Below are positions 34,540 through 47,455 of a stretch of 64,000 nt of DNA, piece after piece. Position 1 is the stretch's first letter. Every line of letters starts with the position of its first letter. Origin of the DNA: Maratus speciosus (lineage: Eukaryota > Arthropoda > Arachnida > Araneae > Salticidae); assembly GCA_963932465.1 (NCBI GenBank), contig OZ010789.1, positions 597,399,068-597,463,067 of the forward strand, given 5' to 3'. Below the pieces are notes generated by a model, which had not been told where the DNA came from, did no database searches, and saw only the letters and a program-made list of their open reading frames with translations. Made by a program: the position numbers and the translations under genes.

Positions 34540-36585
34540 TTTTCCGGTTCCTCAAAGCGACTGATTTTCCCTAAAAAATGAATAAAAGCCAATAATTGCA
34601 TGAAAAGTGTTTTAAGCTTATTGTTAAATTTATATTTTGCAAAATTAAATTAATGAAGTGTTAATGTCCTGCAATAAAGAGAATAACTTATTTTGAGTGC
34701 CATGGAAACGACGACCCTACTTTATATTTGACTTTTGTAGAAGTCAGCGTAGTGGGCGGCGGCTTTCATTGCCTATGATTTATTTGGCTGTAACTCGTAC
34801 CAAGTTAGTCCGATTTAGCGTGTGGTAACAGTTTCTTTCAATAAATAGTCGGTGTCAAATGTGGCAATGTTGTTTAACGTGCCTAAATCTAGAAAATTGT
34901 TGAAGTGTCTTGTATTTCGCGAGCCAAGACAATTAACATTAGTCATCTTTGGCGAACATATGAAGATGTTATGAAACATTATTTATGGGTTCAATTTAAC
35001 TTAATATCTGCCAGCTGAATCTAGAACACACTGTTTCTGAAATATCTAAAGCTGATGCTGATACAATTAAAAGTGTATTGCTGAGACCTTCAATTCGAAC
35101 GATTTCTGATACACAGCTTATAAAAAAAGATTAGACCATCGTGAAAAATGTCAAAATCCTCTAAGAAAATTTTTAAGATTGGAATGAGAACCCACGCCCA
35201 ATATAAAATTGCAAAATGTTAGGTAATCGTGCAGAAAACTTTTCTTTGTGTAAATGCACTAAATATTATCTTGTATCAGAGCAAGAATGTCACTTTCTTA
35301 AACACCGAGTAGAGATGGGGTGATGACAATAGGATCAATAGGTATAAAAACTACAAAAAACTACAAAACGTGTAGCAAGACTGGAAAAGGCAATATCAAG
35401 AAAAGAAAAAGTTATTTTAAAACAAAAAAGTGATATTTTGATTCAATGACTCGCCAAATGAAGAAAACAGTTCAGAAGGTAATAGTTCAATCAGTTGTTT
35501 TTCTAAACCTGAATTTGACAATCAACAAGGTGAAAGAACCGGAACTGCAAATATTATTGAAAATGGTACCCCAGAAGATATGGGTATTTCTGATGATAAT
35601 AAAGAAAATATAACTGAAAGACAGATTTAGAGAAGACAAAGAAAAAGAAAAGGATGTATTTGAAAGAGCAAGAAAGTCGAAATGAGTTAATTTTAGAAGG
35701 TTTGTATTTTGATAGCGGAAAGGATAACATTACGATAAATGAAGCACAGGGAATAAATGCTAACGAAAAATCATTAAAGAAGAGCACATGGTGTTAGTTC
35801 TACAACCAAGATCAAAATATATAGGTCATATTTCATTGGTATCTTCTTATATTAATATAGCCAGAGCAATTTTGGTGTATTTTCAAAATAATAATACGGA
35901 CATTCCACGTTTGAAATTTATTGGGTGAAGCAGAAACGCCATCGTTGCAGGGCGCAAATCTGGAGTTGTGAAAAGATTGGAAGCAAGACTGTAAAAACTT
36001 TGCTTATTACATGCAAATGAACTTTTCTTTAGATACTTATTTCAATATCTTGCTAGAAAAACTGCGTGTACTAAAGAATTTTCTGGACCAATAGGAAAGT
36101 AACTAGAAAAAATTCGAACATATTAAAATTATAGACTATAAAAATGGATCCCGTCTTTACGGACTGATCGGATGAAGAGCTTAAAAAAAAGTACAAACAA
36201 GGGAAACACCTGAATTTCAAATTTCCCATGTCATACTCAAACAGTGGAAACATGTGTCAAAATAGTCTCGCGAGATGTGTCAACTGTCTTTAAATATTAA
36301 GCAAGAGATGGCTTTAAATTAGTAAAGTTGAATTCCCTCAATGAAATGACAAAGTTTGCCTAAGGAAAATTATAAGTCAGTAGGTTGAATATCCAATTGA
36401 ATTAATCCATAACAAAGGGAGGTTAGGATAAGAAGGGTAGAAGTCGATATTTAGCCACCTCCTCATGGTGACTTCTGGGTAGTATTTAATTAATATAAGC
36501 AGGTAGGAGCTAAAAGATACGTTGTTTTCTTTAAAGTACTTTATACTGAAATTTAAAACATTGACGTCCTTGAGGAACCGGAAAA
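34540..36585 (+). mobile_element. Candidate element carrying the Cc8L18.2-like relic
   Basis: TTTTCCGGTTCCTCAA at 34540 is opposed by TTGAGGAACCGGAAAA at 36570-36585, a 16-bp inverted pair that neatly brackets the decayed Cc8L18.2-like gene. Sequence on either side (34330-34450; 36705-36950) belongs to the long-TIR mariner family, consistent with this unit having inserted into such an element. The inverted pair alone does not prove mobility. Confidence 0.4.
34990..36365 (+). pseudogene. Cc8L18.2-like protein relic, function unknown
   Basis: From memory, this family is common as uncharacterised proteins in arthropod genomes and has a member in a wasp bracovirus. Its biochemical role is not known to me. 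Visible blocks in order: PSIRTISDTQLIKK (about 35085), SLCKC (about 35240), KYIGHISLVSSYINIARA (about 35820), VVKRLEARL (about 35965), LLHANELFFRYLFQYL (about 36005), EFSGPIGK (about 36080), FPCHTQTVETCVKIVS (about 36220) and ARDGF (about 36303). Several stops and frame changes lie between and within the blocks, so nothing intact can be made. The high copy number of the family and the flanking inverted repeat suggest a transposon-borne gene. Confidence 0.7.
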
Positions 36586-36704
36586 CAAATTAATTTAAAA
36601 AACCTTTTTAGCCAATAGTTTAGACATCCAAAAAGGAAAAGAGTTACCACTATTACACATTAAAACAGAAAAGTTTCTTTATTTACCCTATGCTTAAGTT
36701 CCAC

Positions 36705-36950
36705 CCTATTTTAAAGCGATTTGGGTCAAGAAAACACGTATTAAAAAACTACGAAATTAAAACATTTATACCGTCCTTCAGTCCTATAAGTGATATTTAG
36801 AAAAAAATTTCAATTACACTTACAAGTATAACAAAAAAGTCCCATTAATATAACACTAAAATTGACCTCGTTATGAAACATTTAATTACATGTCTTAAAC
36901 CATTTTTCTGTAACTGAATACAGATGAGTTGGGGAAGTGGTCGAAGGATC
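36705..36950 (+). mobile_element. Inner TIR segment of the long-TIR mariner family
   Basis: TTAAAGCGATTTGGGTCAAG, TATACCGTCC, CTATAAGTGATATTTAG, AAAAGTCCCATT, ACACTAAAATTGACC and CTGTAAC…CAGATGAGTTGG follow the left TIR interior of the 59147-61345 element (59255-59480) in the same order. It looks like the continuation of the end at 34330, displaced by the unit at 34540-36585. Confidence 0.6.
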
Positions 36951-39900
36951 GTACACGTATCATAGAAACTCGGCAGAGTTTCTCGCCAAGCAAAAGAAAC
37001 AACAGTGCATTGGAACGTAAATGATAGGAATTTCCGCCAATTGATGCCAAACGATTTTGCAATTTTTTTTAAGTACTCTGTCTAGTTTATATTTTCCGGA
37101 ATTACCTAAACGGGATTTTGACACCTCTATAGCTCGAGTTCTATTTAAGATAGAAACAAAATTATTGTTTCTATGGTATGGGGCGTGCACGTAACTCAGA
37201 AAACAAAAGTAAAGTGGAATCCGGCCAATAGGTTTTTAGTAAATGCGATTTTAAAAGTGCTATTTTTTGCACTTTTAAATACTTGTTCAGACCAAAATCT
37301 ATTTGCAGGGCTACAGCAATGTGTAATTATCGAATTTTTACGCAGATTACAGCTTTTCAATTGCTATTATGAATAGTTCAAATCTTTGAAATTTTTATGT
37401 CAAAATATTAATTAGTTTTTTATTTATACCAGTTTAAAGAATTTTATTCCTATATTCCAGTGTGGCGCACGTAATATGCATATCTATACTTATTGCAGCA
37501 TGGGGTATGTAATATGTATATCTATACTTATTGCAGCATGGGGTATGTAATATGTATATCCACATTTCAGTAAACATTTAGAACTGGTTAGAACTCGCGC
37601 GCAGTGCCGTGCAAAGCGGGGGGCGAAAGGGACAGACGAAATGGCAGACGATGTGCGCGGAAATTTGGGGGCGCCAAATTTATACTACAAACCTCGTGTT
37701 TTTCTTCTTTTTTGTAAAAAAAAAAGTACACTTACATACTTTTCTTTACTGTTTTCAACTATTTTTATTTCTTTTATATACTTTTCGTTTCAAAGTTATT
37801 GCATTCTCCTTTACCTCACACCGAAATACAGGGCTTCTTTCTTTTCTGAACTTATTTCAGGTTTTTTTCTTTGTCTCTTTTGTTAACCTTCTCTGTTGTG
37901 AGTCTGTACTTGTGACGAAAACATGTACTATCAAAATAGCATGTGGTTTCTTTCTTGGAATATAAAAAAAGGATCCCAAACTGTTATACTGTGCTGTTAG
38001 ATAAATTTTTTCTAACCCCCCCCCCCCCCCCCCATTTTCCAGATCTTTTTTTCCAAAATATAAGTGCAATTTTCTCTTATGTTACTTAAATTTTTTAATT
38101 TCTGAATTAAAATTAAACCTAAAATTTCAAAATAAACACGAAATATGTATTCATTAGACTTTCTTTCTGTTTCTGAACTTTTCAATTTTGTGCAACCTAT
38201 CAGAAAGAAAAGTTGGAATGGGGGAGGGCACCAAATTGAAACTTTTCTCCGGGAGCACCTTTCTCTTCGCTCGCTGCTGCTCGCGAGATTACAAGTTGAA
38301 CATAAAAAAGGCAAAAATTCGACAAAAACAAAAAATAAAAATACCTATTTAAAATTTTGGTATTTTTGGCCCATTTCGTCCATGGGCCCGCTACAAGTAA
38401 CTTGTGTGCCAAATTTTGTAGCCCTGGATCCTGTGCTTTCCAAGTTTTGGAGATTACATGGGTAGATACGCGCACGGATTTTAGTAGGATAGATGTTATT
38501 GCATTCGACCCAGTTAAGCTCTGTATTGTAAGGCTCATTGAAACATTTACGGTTCGTTTACAAAGTAACTTAAAATTTTTTAATTGCATTAGAACCGATG
38601 GATATTTACTGATTGGATTTTAATGAATGTGTACTATTTCAATCTCTAGAAAATTTTATCATGTTTCTTGAAAGTTGAATATGAATTTGATTTGTTCATC
38701 TAAAATATCAACGATCCAGGTTTATACTTTATGAAAGATGTTTCTATTATCCACTTTATTAAAGATGCTTCTAGATTTCAGCACACACACTTTTAAAATT
38801 CCAATAATATAAGTACTTTTGCACAAAAAATTTAAATAACAATTAAATGAAATTTTATTTTGTGCGAAATCGAAATGAATTTTGACGAAGGTACTGCGCA
38901 CAATAATTATCTCGGAATGTCCTGCTGATACATGAGAAGAAACTAGATTATTGAAACGTGCCAGTGGACCTCGATTATGGAAAGCTTCTAGGTAATCACC
39001 GACTAAGGGAAAACCACAGAACACGCTCAGAAAGATAATTTAAGCATTTTAGTGTATCACAGAGTACTGATAGTCATGAAAACGATTCGACAGAACTTTA
39101 GAATTACTGTTTATCATATTGAAATAATCGGGAAAATGCTCTCTTCTGTATTGCTTTTATACTAAAACGCACATATACTCAAATATTTTTTTCAACATTC
39201 CAAACTTTGCAATCAGTTTAAACCATTTTATAAAGGTAATACAGTCAGTCTGGTTTATATATTTTTTTCATTTTTTTACAACATTTTTATAGCAAATAAA
39301 TTTTTAGCAGTTTCATTGGAATTTTTCGTTTTTCTTTTCATTTAATAAGATTAATAAGGGGATTTATGAACTAATCGATCTTATTAATTTGTACTTGGTA
39401 TTTAAAGAATATTATCAATATGCCATAAATAGCTTTTAGTTAATTTTTAATCAGATAACAGAGCTACTTAAAAATTTATTAATACGACCAAAATTAGGGA
39501 AAATCATTTCATAATGATTAAATATCGAATTATGAACTTTTATTGAAATGAATTATAATTTATCGTATGAATTATCCAAAATACATGAGAAAATACTTGG
39601 AAAGCATACGACTTAGTATGTCCTGTTAGTCACGTAAAAAACAATTAGGAATTTAAAAGTTACATGCATTGAAAATTCAGAAAATCCAACAAGTGTTAGA
39701 GCTTATGAAAACATTTAAAAAGAATAAAAAAAGCTTAATAAGATAATCTGAGTTTCTGCCGCGCTTATCGGAGAGACGTTGGATTTTCTGAAATAATAAT
39801 TAAAAATAACTAATTTTATTTAAAAATTACTTCAAGCACACCCGGTGATAAAACAAAGGCTCACTATTCAGTCTGCTTTTAAGTCTTTACATATTTTTGG

Positions 39901-40319
39901 TAAAATTATATGAATTTTGAAAAAGTTAAGTCCGTTTTTCAACAGTTATTAGGATAAAATCCTTGCTGAGTTAGTGAATCACCATTTAGCTTATAGAACA
40001 ACAGCAAAAAATAGTCTTGGTTAGTTCGGCACATTTTATCATTTCTAAACAGTAAAAGATTTCTTCTGAGGTTTGTAAGGATCGATAAAATGGTTTTGAA
40101 TTATTTTTAAGAAGTTCAGCATTATGTCTTACTAGATATATTACACTTTTGAAAAGTTTATAGCATCACTATTAAACCATTTTTTTTTAGTTCTATCATC
40201 TTCCGTTTATCTTTTCTTTTCTGAATTATAACGAAATATGTATAATGCAAATGAAATACCTTACAAAAAGGAGTGATATCTAATCAAGAACAACTGGTTG
40301 TAAATGATCCCGCCAAGCC
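36951..40319. other. Mixed non-coding stretch
   Basis: No gene recognised. It holds the 38-bp tandem repeat (37458-37571), a GTGCCGTGCAAAGCGGGGGG segment (37604-37623), a C-run (38017-38033), and around 38365-38470 phrases (GTGTGCCAAATTTTGTAGCCC) common in decayed interspersed repeats. The many short open frames between 37.6 and 38.6 kb overlap on both strands and give no domain. Confidence 0.5.
37458..37571. repeat. 38-bp tandem repeat, three copies
   Basis: CAG(T/C)(G/A)TGG…GTAATATG(C/T)ATATC, then TATACTTATTG, starts at about 37458, 37496 and 37534. The first unit differs at several bases (GTGTGGCGCACG against GCATGGGGTATG); the second and third are nearly identical. Confidence 0.75.
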
Positions 40320-40425
40320 ACAAACCTTCCTTACCTCATTTAAATTATTTTTGTTATTGGAACTATATGCCTATGACTAACGTTTCAGGAATTAGCCATT
40401 GCACATCCTTGTGAGTGGACACCCT
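40320..40425. mobile_element. Right end of the long-TIR mariner family
   Basis: CCTTACCTCATTTAAA, TTATTGGAACTATATG, ATGACTAACG, GAATTAGCCATTG and GGACACCCTG match the right TIR of the 59147-61345 element. TA follows at 40426-40427. It may be the partner of the left end at 34330. Confidence 0.55.
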
Positions 40426-40427
40426 GT

Positions 40428-40903
40428 ATACTGTGTCTAAATGAAAAATATACATTTTTGTAGTGTCGTTATAATCATAGTCTTTTTTTTCATTGGCCAC
40501 ACCATATAAATTATAAGAATATAAAATATTAAACATACGAGAGAATTAAGTAACCTTTTTGATATAAATATTAAGATATATTTACTGAAAAATGTTTGCC
40601 TTGAAGACATTTTTCCGTTTTTATTATCAGAAAACAATGAATATTTTTAAAATTTAAATATCTGCTCTTTTGTACAATATTAAATATGTTTTGCGTTATT
40701 TGTTACGCATGAAAACGGACTTGAAAAATCTAAATTAGAGGAATCAGTGTCTGCATTGAAACTCATATTTTGAAATTTTTTCAAAAATAGCAGTTTTGAA
40801 ATTTATTATCTTAAATATAATGGAGAAGAACATTTAATAAATAAATAAAAATAAACTATATATCAAAATAATTGTTTAGCAATTAGGTTTTAGACTTAAA
40901 AAA

Positions 40904-40949
<46 letters not shown>

Positions 40950-43869
40950 TAAACAATGGCCATTTAATGGATTGATATAAAGTAGCAGACAGAATGACAC
41001 TTATTTTTATGTTTTTAAACATATGATGAGTAAGAATCTACAACCTAAATTTACAACCTAAACGTACTCTTTTTTTTCTTAAAACTTTAAGCCTAAAATA
41101 TGAAATTAAGGGAATGCATTCATTTCTGAAATAAATTAAACTTTCTAGTTTCGCTTTAAAACGATTAGACAAAAAAACACATTAATTTTAGTTATTAAAT
41201 AATTACCTATCCAAGCCTTCAGGATAAAAAAAAAGATTCACAGTGTACAAAACAAATTAGGAAGATATTTTTGTAAGAATAATTTATTTTAATTACTAGT
41301 AGACATTCATTTTCTTTTCTGTTAAATAATTTTCTTCATACCATTAATAAACAAAAGCATTAAAGTATACACGCTTAATTCATTAAAAATTATAGAAATT
41401 TTGCTCTGTTTACTGGAATTGGTGATTTTTTTTAGTCTCTGAATTCTTTCTGTGAGTTAATTTTAACAATTATATGAGTGTTTAAAACAAATGAAAATGA
41501 AAATATACTTTTAATTGTAGCAACCGAAAAATAATTTTAATTATTATAATAATAAGTAGAATGTATTTCAATATCAAAAGTGCGTTCTTTTAATTTTATA
41601 AATTATTTTTTACATTATTTTATTAATATTTATTTTACTGTGCATATGATAAAAGACGATTTTTTCGAGTTATTTTGTAAACTAAGGGAGAACGGATTAT
41701 TGAAGAAATAATTAAAATTATTTTACCTAGATATTTGCCTGAATAAATATATTAGTGGAGACTAAATATATTATATAAATTAACGATATAATTTACAGAC
41801 ATTTTTTTCTCTAGGTATCATTATGCAATTTTTATAACGTTATTGGCACAATATTTTTAGTTGAATTAATTAAAATGAAGAATATATAATGTATATCATA
41901 AATGTTTTTTTTAGTAAAAATAAAATTAGAGATGAAACGGAAATAAGAAGACTATATTTTAACAATTATTTTAAGCAAATTGCAGGCGCTAAATTGAAAA
42001 TACAAGTTATCACATTATTATTTAAAATAATTTAATTATAATAACGTTTGAAAAGAAAACTTTCTTTTTATTTTAACAAAGCATTTTATTTTTAGCTCAA
42101 TCCTAAGAAACAAATCTATCACACCATCTAATTTTGTATTTCCGATTCATGAATGATATACATTCTGATATCTGGTTATTATATACACTAAATTTAATAA
42201 TGTTTATTGTTAAAGATTTTATGCTTATTTTATTTTTATTCGAAGTTTCAAGAGAATGGTGTGTAGGAGAAATATCTTAATTTAACAGGAAACTCATGTT
42301 TATAAGAATTTCCAGTGTGATGCACTTAAAATGAAAACCTAAATAGTAAATGATTTGAAAATGAAGTATATTTATTTAAAATGGTTTATTTAAAGTACAA
42401 ATTAAAATAATGATATTAAGGGGTACAAAAAGTAAAAAGGAAATATAAAGATTATTTAATTATTTTCTTTCTCTAACACTCTTCCAAAGTGTTTTTCTCC
42501 ATTAATGAATAAAGTATGAAAAAAAAAATATATATATATGTATGTATTCGTCGAATTGCAGACTAATTTACATCAAGTATTTCCAACAATTTCAACATTT
42601 TTCTCTTTATAATTTTGCGCCAGATAGTAAGAAAATGGTAGAATGGGATTACATTACTTGTTAAGATAAAATAAATATTTATGTCTGAATGGCTGATAGT
42701 TGGATAAGTGACAATCACTGGTATAATCGAATCATCTTCATAATTACAAGCTTTTTTAAAACATTCTATGTGTTTCAGAATATATTGTATTCTTTGAGAT
42801 AAAATTAACAATGCTCAGATGCCGTGCCCTCTACGAAAGATCGCTTGCAGCGCAATATTTTAAACCATGAAATATTTAGCAGCTGATTCTTAAAATTGAC
42901 TGAGTTAAGGATAGAATATAGATTCTAGTGTAAGATTTTCATAGAAATTTTATTTACTGACTAGCTGTTTCCCTTGACTTCGTTACAGTAGCGTTAAAAG
43001 AAATTGCATTAATTAAGCAAAACATTTCACTTCCGATAATTAAATCACATGTATAAGTAACCAACTCTTTAACGCATTTCAAGGGATAGAATGCGGAATT
43101 TCTTATTTGTAGGGGGCATTGACATGAAAATCAGTCATAAAAAAGCGAAATTTTGTGCACAAATAAATATAAACTATTGGCAAAATGAAATTGCTTTCAA
43201 TGAAAAAGGGAGGGTCAAGTAAAATCGTAGAATTCACCTAATCATTCTTCGTAAAACGAAAAAACAACGCTGGGAGTTCTACTACAACAATGCATTTTAG
43301 GTGGTATTTGGTGTAAAATTTGTATATGATGTATTCATATCATTCTATAAGACTTTACAAAAGTACATTTTAACAGAAATATTTAAAAAGCTGTTTTTAA
43401 AAAATGACAAAATATTTAAAAATTTTTAAAGTTTAAAGAAATGTGGAATTAAAATCAGATTGCTAAACTTCGATTTACAAACACATCTCCAATATACTTT
43501 GAACTCCCGAGATTTAATTTATGAACTGGGCGTAGGAAATAATTTTACTTTGACGCAATCAAATTAAACATTTATGTTTTACGAACGAGAATGCAACTTT
43601 CTTTAAAAAAAAATAAATTCTTTTTATTGATAGTTTCTGAAATGAACATAAGAATTAAAATTCCTTTAAAAAAAATATGCTATCAAATTAATTTTATAAT
43701 TTTAAAGAAAACATGGATAATTTTCCGGTGCATATTATTGACATTCCTTATATATTGTCTTTTTAAACAAATTTTTAACATATTTCAATTTTAAATTAAA
43801 AATGAAATTTCTATGTTAACCGTGCGAAGACGATAAAATGTCAAGTAATGATAGTAATTTTCTATAAGT

Positions 43870-43900
<31 letters not shown>

Positions 43901-44112
43901 CATAGCACAAGGTCATTTTAATTCAACATCAAACCGTATCCGTTTTATTTCTCGTATGACGTCATGTCCAGGTTTTTATTTTTTTCTTTCTTTCTTTATT
44001 TTTTTCCTTTATGTCTTTAATATCTTTCAATCAAAAATTAATTATTGAGGAGAAATTTTTATTCCGGATTTTAATTTTTTTGCAACGAAAAAAGAAATAT
44101 GGTTATATTGTA
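40428..44112. other. Extremely AT-rich non-coding stretch
   Basis: 3.7 kb of very AT-rich DNA with an AT microsatellite at about 40906-40948, a short one at 42530-42540, and an A-run at about 43870-43892. Minus-strand frames at 40437-40637 and 42563-42811 and the plus frame at 43591-43794 are Ile/Lys/Phe-rich and look like chance. No gene or transposon end was recognised. Confidence 0.6.
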
Positions 44113-44352
44113 CGCTATAAAAAAAAAAATACTGCCAGTTTTCCGGTAGAAATCGGAAAAATAGTTGCCCTTATCGTACCGGAATAATTTTCGACCAAGC
44201 TCGGAATAAAATCCGTAAAAATAAGGAAATAGTCAGTAAAACGGTATTTTACGGATTTTATTCCAAGCTGGGTTGGAAATTATTCCGGTACGATAAGGGC
44301 AACAATTTTTCCGATTCCTACCGGAAAACTGGCATTATTTTTTTTTACAGTG
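44113..44352. mobile_element. Near-palindromic MITE, copy 1
   Basis: 240 bp made almost wholly of two arms of about 105 bp. CCAGTTTTCCGGTAG, CTTATCGTACCGGAATAAT, GGAATAAAATCCGTAAAA and the matching complements on the right flank a short middle (GGAAATAGTCAGTAAAAC). The right end is TTTTTTACAGTG; the left is a slightly decayed CGCTATAAAA. TA flanks (44111-44112, 44353-44354). A second copy in the same orientation starts 190 bp away. Confidence 0.75.
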
Positions 44353-44541
44353 TATAGGAAAATTATAAATTTTTCTTCAGTAAAAAATAATGAAATGTTG
44401 ATTTATTGAGAAAAAATATTTGACTAAAACAACTTAAACACAGCCATGTTCATTTCTAGATTATAATCTACATATAGGCAAATATACAAAAGTATTAATT
44501 CATGCATTTTGACGTGGACTTCATTCAAACTTTCACAAATA

Positions 44542-44770
44542 CACTGTAAAAAAAAATAGTACCAGTTTTCCGGTAGGAATCGGAAAAAATTTGCCCTTAT
44601 CGTACCGGAATAATTTCCGACCCAACTCGGAATAAAATCCGTAAAAATAATGAAATAGTCAGTAAAACGGTATTTTACGGATTTTATTCCGAGCTGGGTT
44701 GGAAATTATTCCGGTACGATAAGGGCAACTATTTTTCCGATTCCTGGAAAACTGGCATTTTTTTACAGTG
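44542..44770. mobile_element. Near-palindromic MITE, copy 2
   Basis: 229 bp, CACTGTAAAAAAAA at the left and TTTTTTTACAGTG at the right, TA flanks (44540-44541, 44771-44772). It has the same arms as copy 1, with a 4-base deletion in the right arm (GATTCCTGG instead of GATTCCTACCGG). It can form a hairpin of about 100 bp. Confidence 0.75.
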
Positions 44771-44772
44771 TA

Positions 44773-47453
44773 CTTTGGCATTTATAATATCATAAGGCTG
44801 TATAGGTAAAGCGACTTTACGTCAGGCAATAATCTGATTTGCGTTTCTTTAAAATAATCTTAAAGGAAATAACGCCTGTGATAGTTCTTGACACGATAAA
44901 AATTATAAAAAAGGAATGTATTTTCATGGATCCAATTTTGTTTATAAACTGATTTACAAAATTTCTTTATTTTAAGTTAACCTTCAACGAAAATAATACA
45001 CACAGTACAAAATTTTTGGTGTTAGTGGTGTGTAGTGACTCTATGATCCGTAATACAATTCAGTCGAGTGCAGAATTAAAACTGCGGTGGTGAGGCATTT
45101 ATTTCAGAAAAGTGGTTTTTCAGAGAATTTTACTGCTGATTCTAATTAACTTTGAATAATTCCAAATGATAAAATGAAACCGCATAAAGTTTATACACAC
45201 TACATATTTCCTTTAAATTAAGATTTGCGATTGTCAAGAGTCATTGGGGAATTTCGATAGCTTGAAATTGTGTTTTCGATGGTTTAAAATCCTTTAAATT
45301 ACACTAATTAATCATATCAAAATATTTAATAATTCATTTTAATTTCTTTATAGATTTGTGTACTATTATAGATTAATATAAATTAATATATTGATAACTA
45401 TTATAGATTTAGGAAATAGAGCTTTTAATGTCACTTTTAATTTTATCTCTCTGAACAGGAAGTGGGTTATAGTATAGTATTTGTATAGTGGGTATAGTAT
45501 TAAAATAAATCTAAATGATGTTTTTAAAAACTCTAATTCAAGATAATATCGATGATTTTCTTGTCTACATTTGTGCTACGTTTCATAGTGGTTAGGCCTC
45601 TCGGTTTTAGGAATAAATTGTCGTGAAACAGGCAGTACAAATGTTCTTTTGAGTGCGATATATAATTACGCACTGGATATCTGATACTTAATAGAGAATG
45701 TAACATTATTAAAGTCTCTAAATCTTCTTATTCGCTGAAACAAAATATCTCTGCTATAACTCTATTTATATTGCGTAATATTTCTTTTAATGAAATACCC
45801 AATGTCACAGAAATAAAATTAAGCAGAAGCATCTCCTTGTAAAATTTACTGAAATATAGGTAACCATCAACGTCAAAAATAATTTCTGTTTTCTATATTA
45901 GTATCAATTACTATACTTTATAAAGTGTTTCCTTATTCTTTTAAAACGCATTAAAACTTTACTGTAAATATAATATAACTAGAAAGACAGACCGTCAAAA
46001 ATGACGGAAAATGAGGTATCAAGATATACACAGTTTTCTCTATTTCGCCAAGTCCCCCATACTGGAAAAGTACAGAGAATTTAATTTTATGTATTCGGCC
46101 ATTTAAAGCATATTGAAATCGAGCAGTTAGGAGCTCAGACAGTACAGCGCCTTCTAGTGGCGGTTATTTCATTAGTAGCATCGGATTGATGAAGTAAAGT
46201 GGTACATTTTCGTACATTATACACTTTAAATTCTGACCCATAGTTTTGGAAAAAAACCTTAAATGCGCGCAGTTTACATTAAATTTCGGTGAGCTCGATT
46301 ATGAAAACATAGTGGGTTTCAGTGGAAATTTTGCCAAATTAGCCAGCTATCGCCAAGTTGCCGTCATATATGACAACTTACTTTTGTCGCCACATTTGGC
46401 GATATTTTGCAAAGTTGGTCAAAATTTCGCTCTATTATGGTAACCTATTGTGACTGCTATTGGTAGTTTTCAACAATTACTCATTGTTGAAGCTCATACC
46501 GATTTCTTCACAGGAATCCTAACATGGCCGCGATGAATGAGGCGGTCAAACCGGAATTGTGAGGGACACACAGAGAATTGGATTTTATATAAATAGATAA
46601 CTTTAATAGTTGACGAATAGAAAAAATACAATTTTCTATTATTTGCCACTATATTTTAGTATTTCTCAGTTATAAGATACTTTGTTTAGAGAAAAGAGTT
46701 TTTACTCTTATAAACAGGGAAATATTTTTGAAAGTTGAAGTCTACTTACTTTGATATACTAAAGCTTATAAAGTCACATTTTAACGCTAGCTGAGTAAAA
46801 TGTACACATTTCTTTACTCCGTATGTAAACGTCATATAAAATAAAATATTCCACATTCAAAATAATTCAACCTAAAATTCCTGCGGTAGGTATTTACTTC
46901 AAAATATACGATATTTAGAAAATTGAAATTTTCAAAAGGTAAAGTTTTGGCGTATAAAGTGGAGTAAAGTATTAAATAAACGGATAAAAAGGACCATTTT
47001 CGTCATACGATTTTATAAAATGTTCTTTAAATATTCGGTAAAAAAAATAAATAAATAAATAAATAAATTACGTTACGGTGATGTTTAAGAAAGTTTAAAT
47101 AGGATATTTTTGAGGCATTTTAAGCCTTAGAAAAAGTATACTCTTGTAAAAAAATTGGTTATAAAGATGATTCATGCTTATCATATTTGTGATATAATAA
47201 GAATATTTTACTACTATAAGATAAACTAATAGTATTTGTTATAATATATATAGAAAAGTACAACATAAATTTAGTTATTGAATATAAATGTTAAAGCATT
47301 TGCAATAAATGTTCTACTTAAAGACTTTTAGTGCGTTTATTACAGTTTGGCTGTATTCTAAAAGATGTGCATATTTTTGTAATTCTATTAAACATAAACA
47401 GCAACATAAAAGAGTTCTAATAAGTTACAGTCTATGGCCGTTTACGTTGCATA
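44773..47453. other. Non-coding stretch with an unclassified repeat-like island
   Basis: Mostly AT-rich. Positions about 45985-46580 are less AT-rich and contain GACCGTCAAAAATGACGG (a small hairpin), GCGCCTTCTAGTGGCGG and ATATGACAACTTAC. This has the look of an old interspersed repeat but no boundaries. The plus frame at 46246-46443 belongs to it and has no domain. An AAAT microsatellite is at about 47043-47069. Confidence 0.45.
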
Positions 47454-47455
47454 TA

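Noticed and set aside
37609..38623. Cluster of overlapping open frames of 80-130 codons on both strands
   Set aside because: They overlap one another in several frames, include homopolymer translations and match no family; chance frames in a less AT-rich repeat region.
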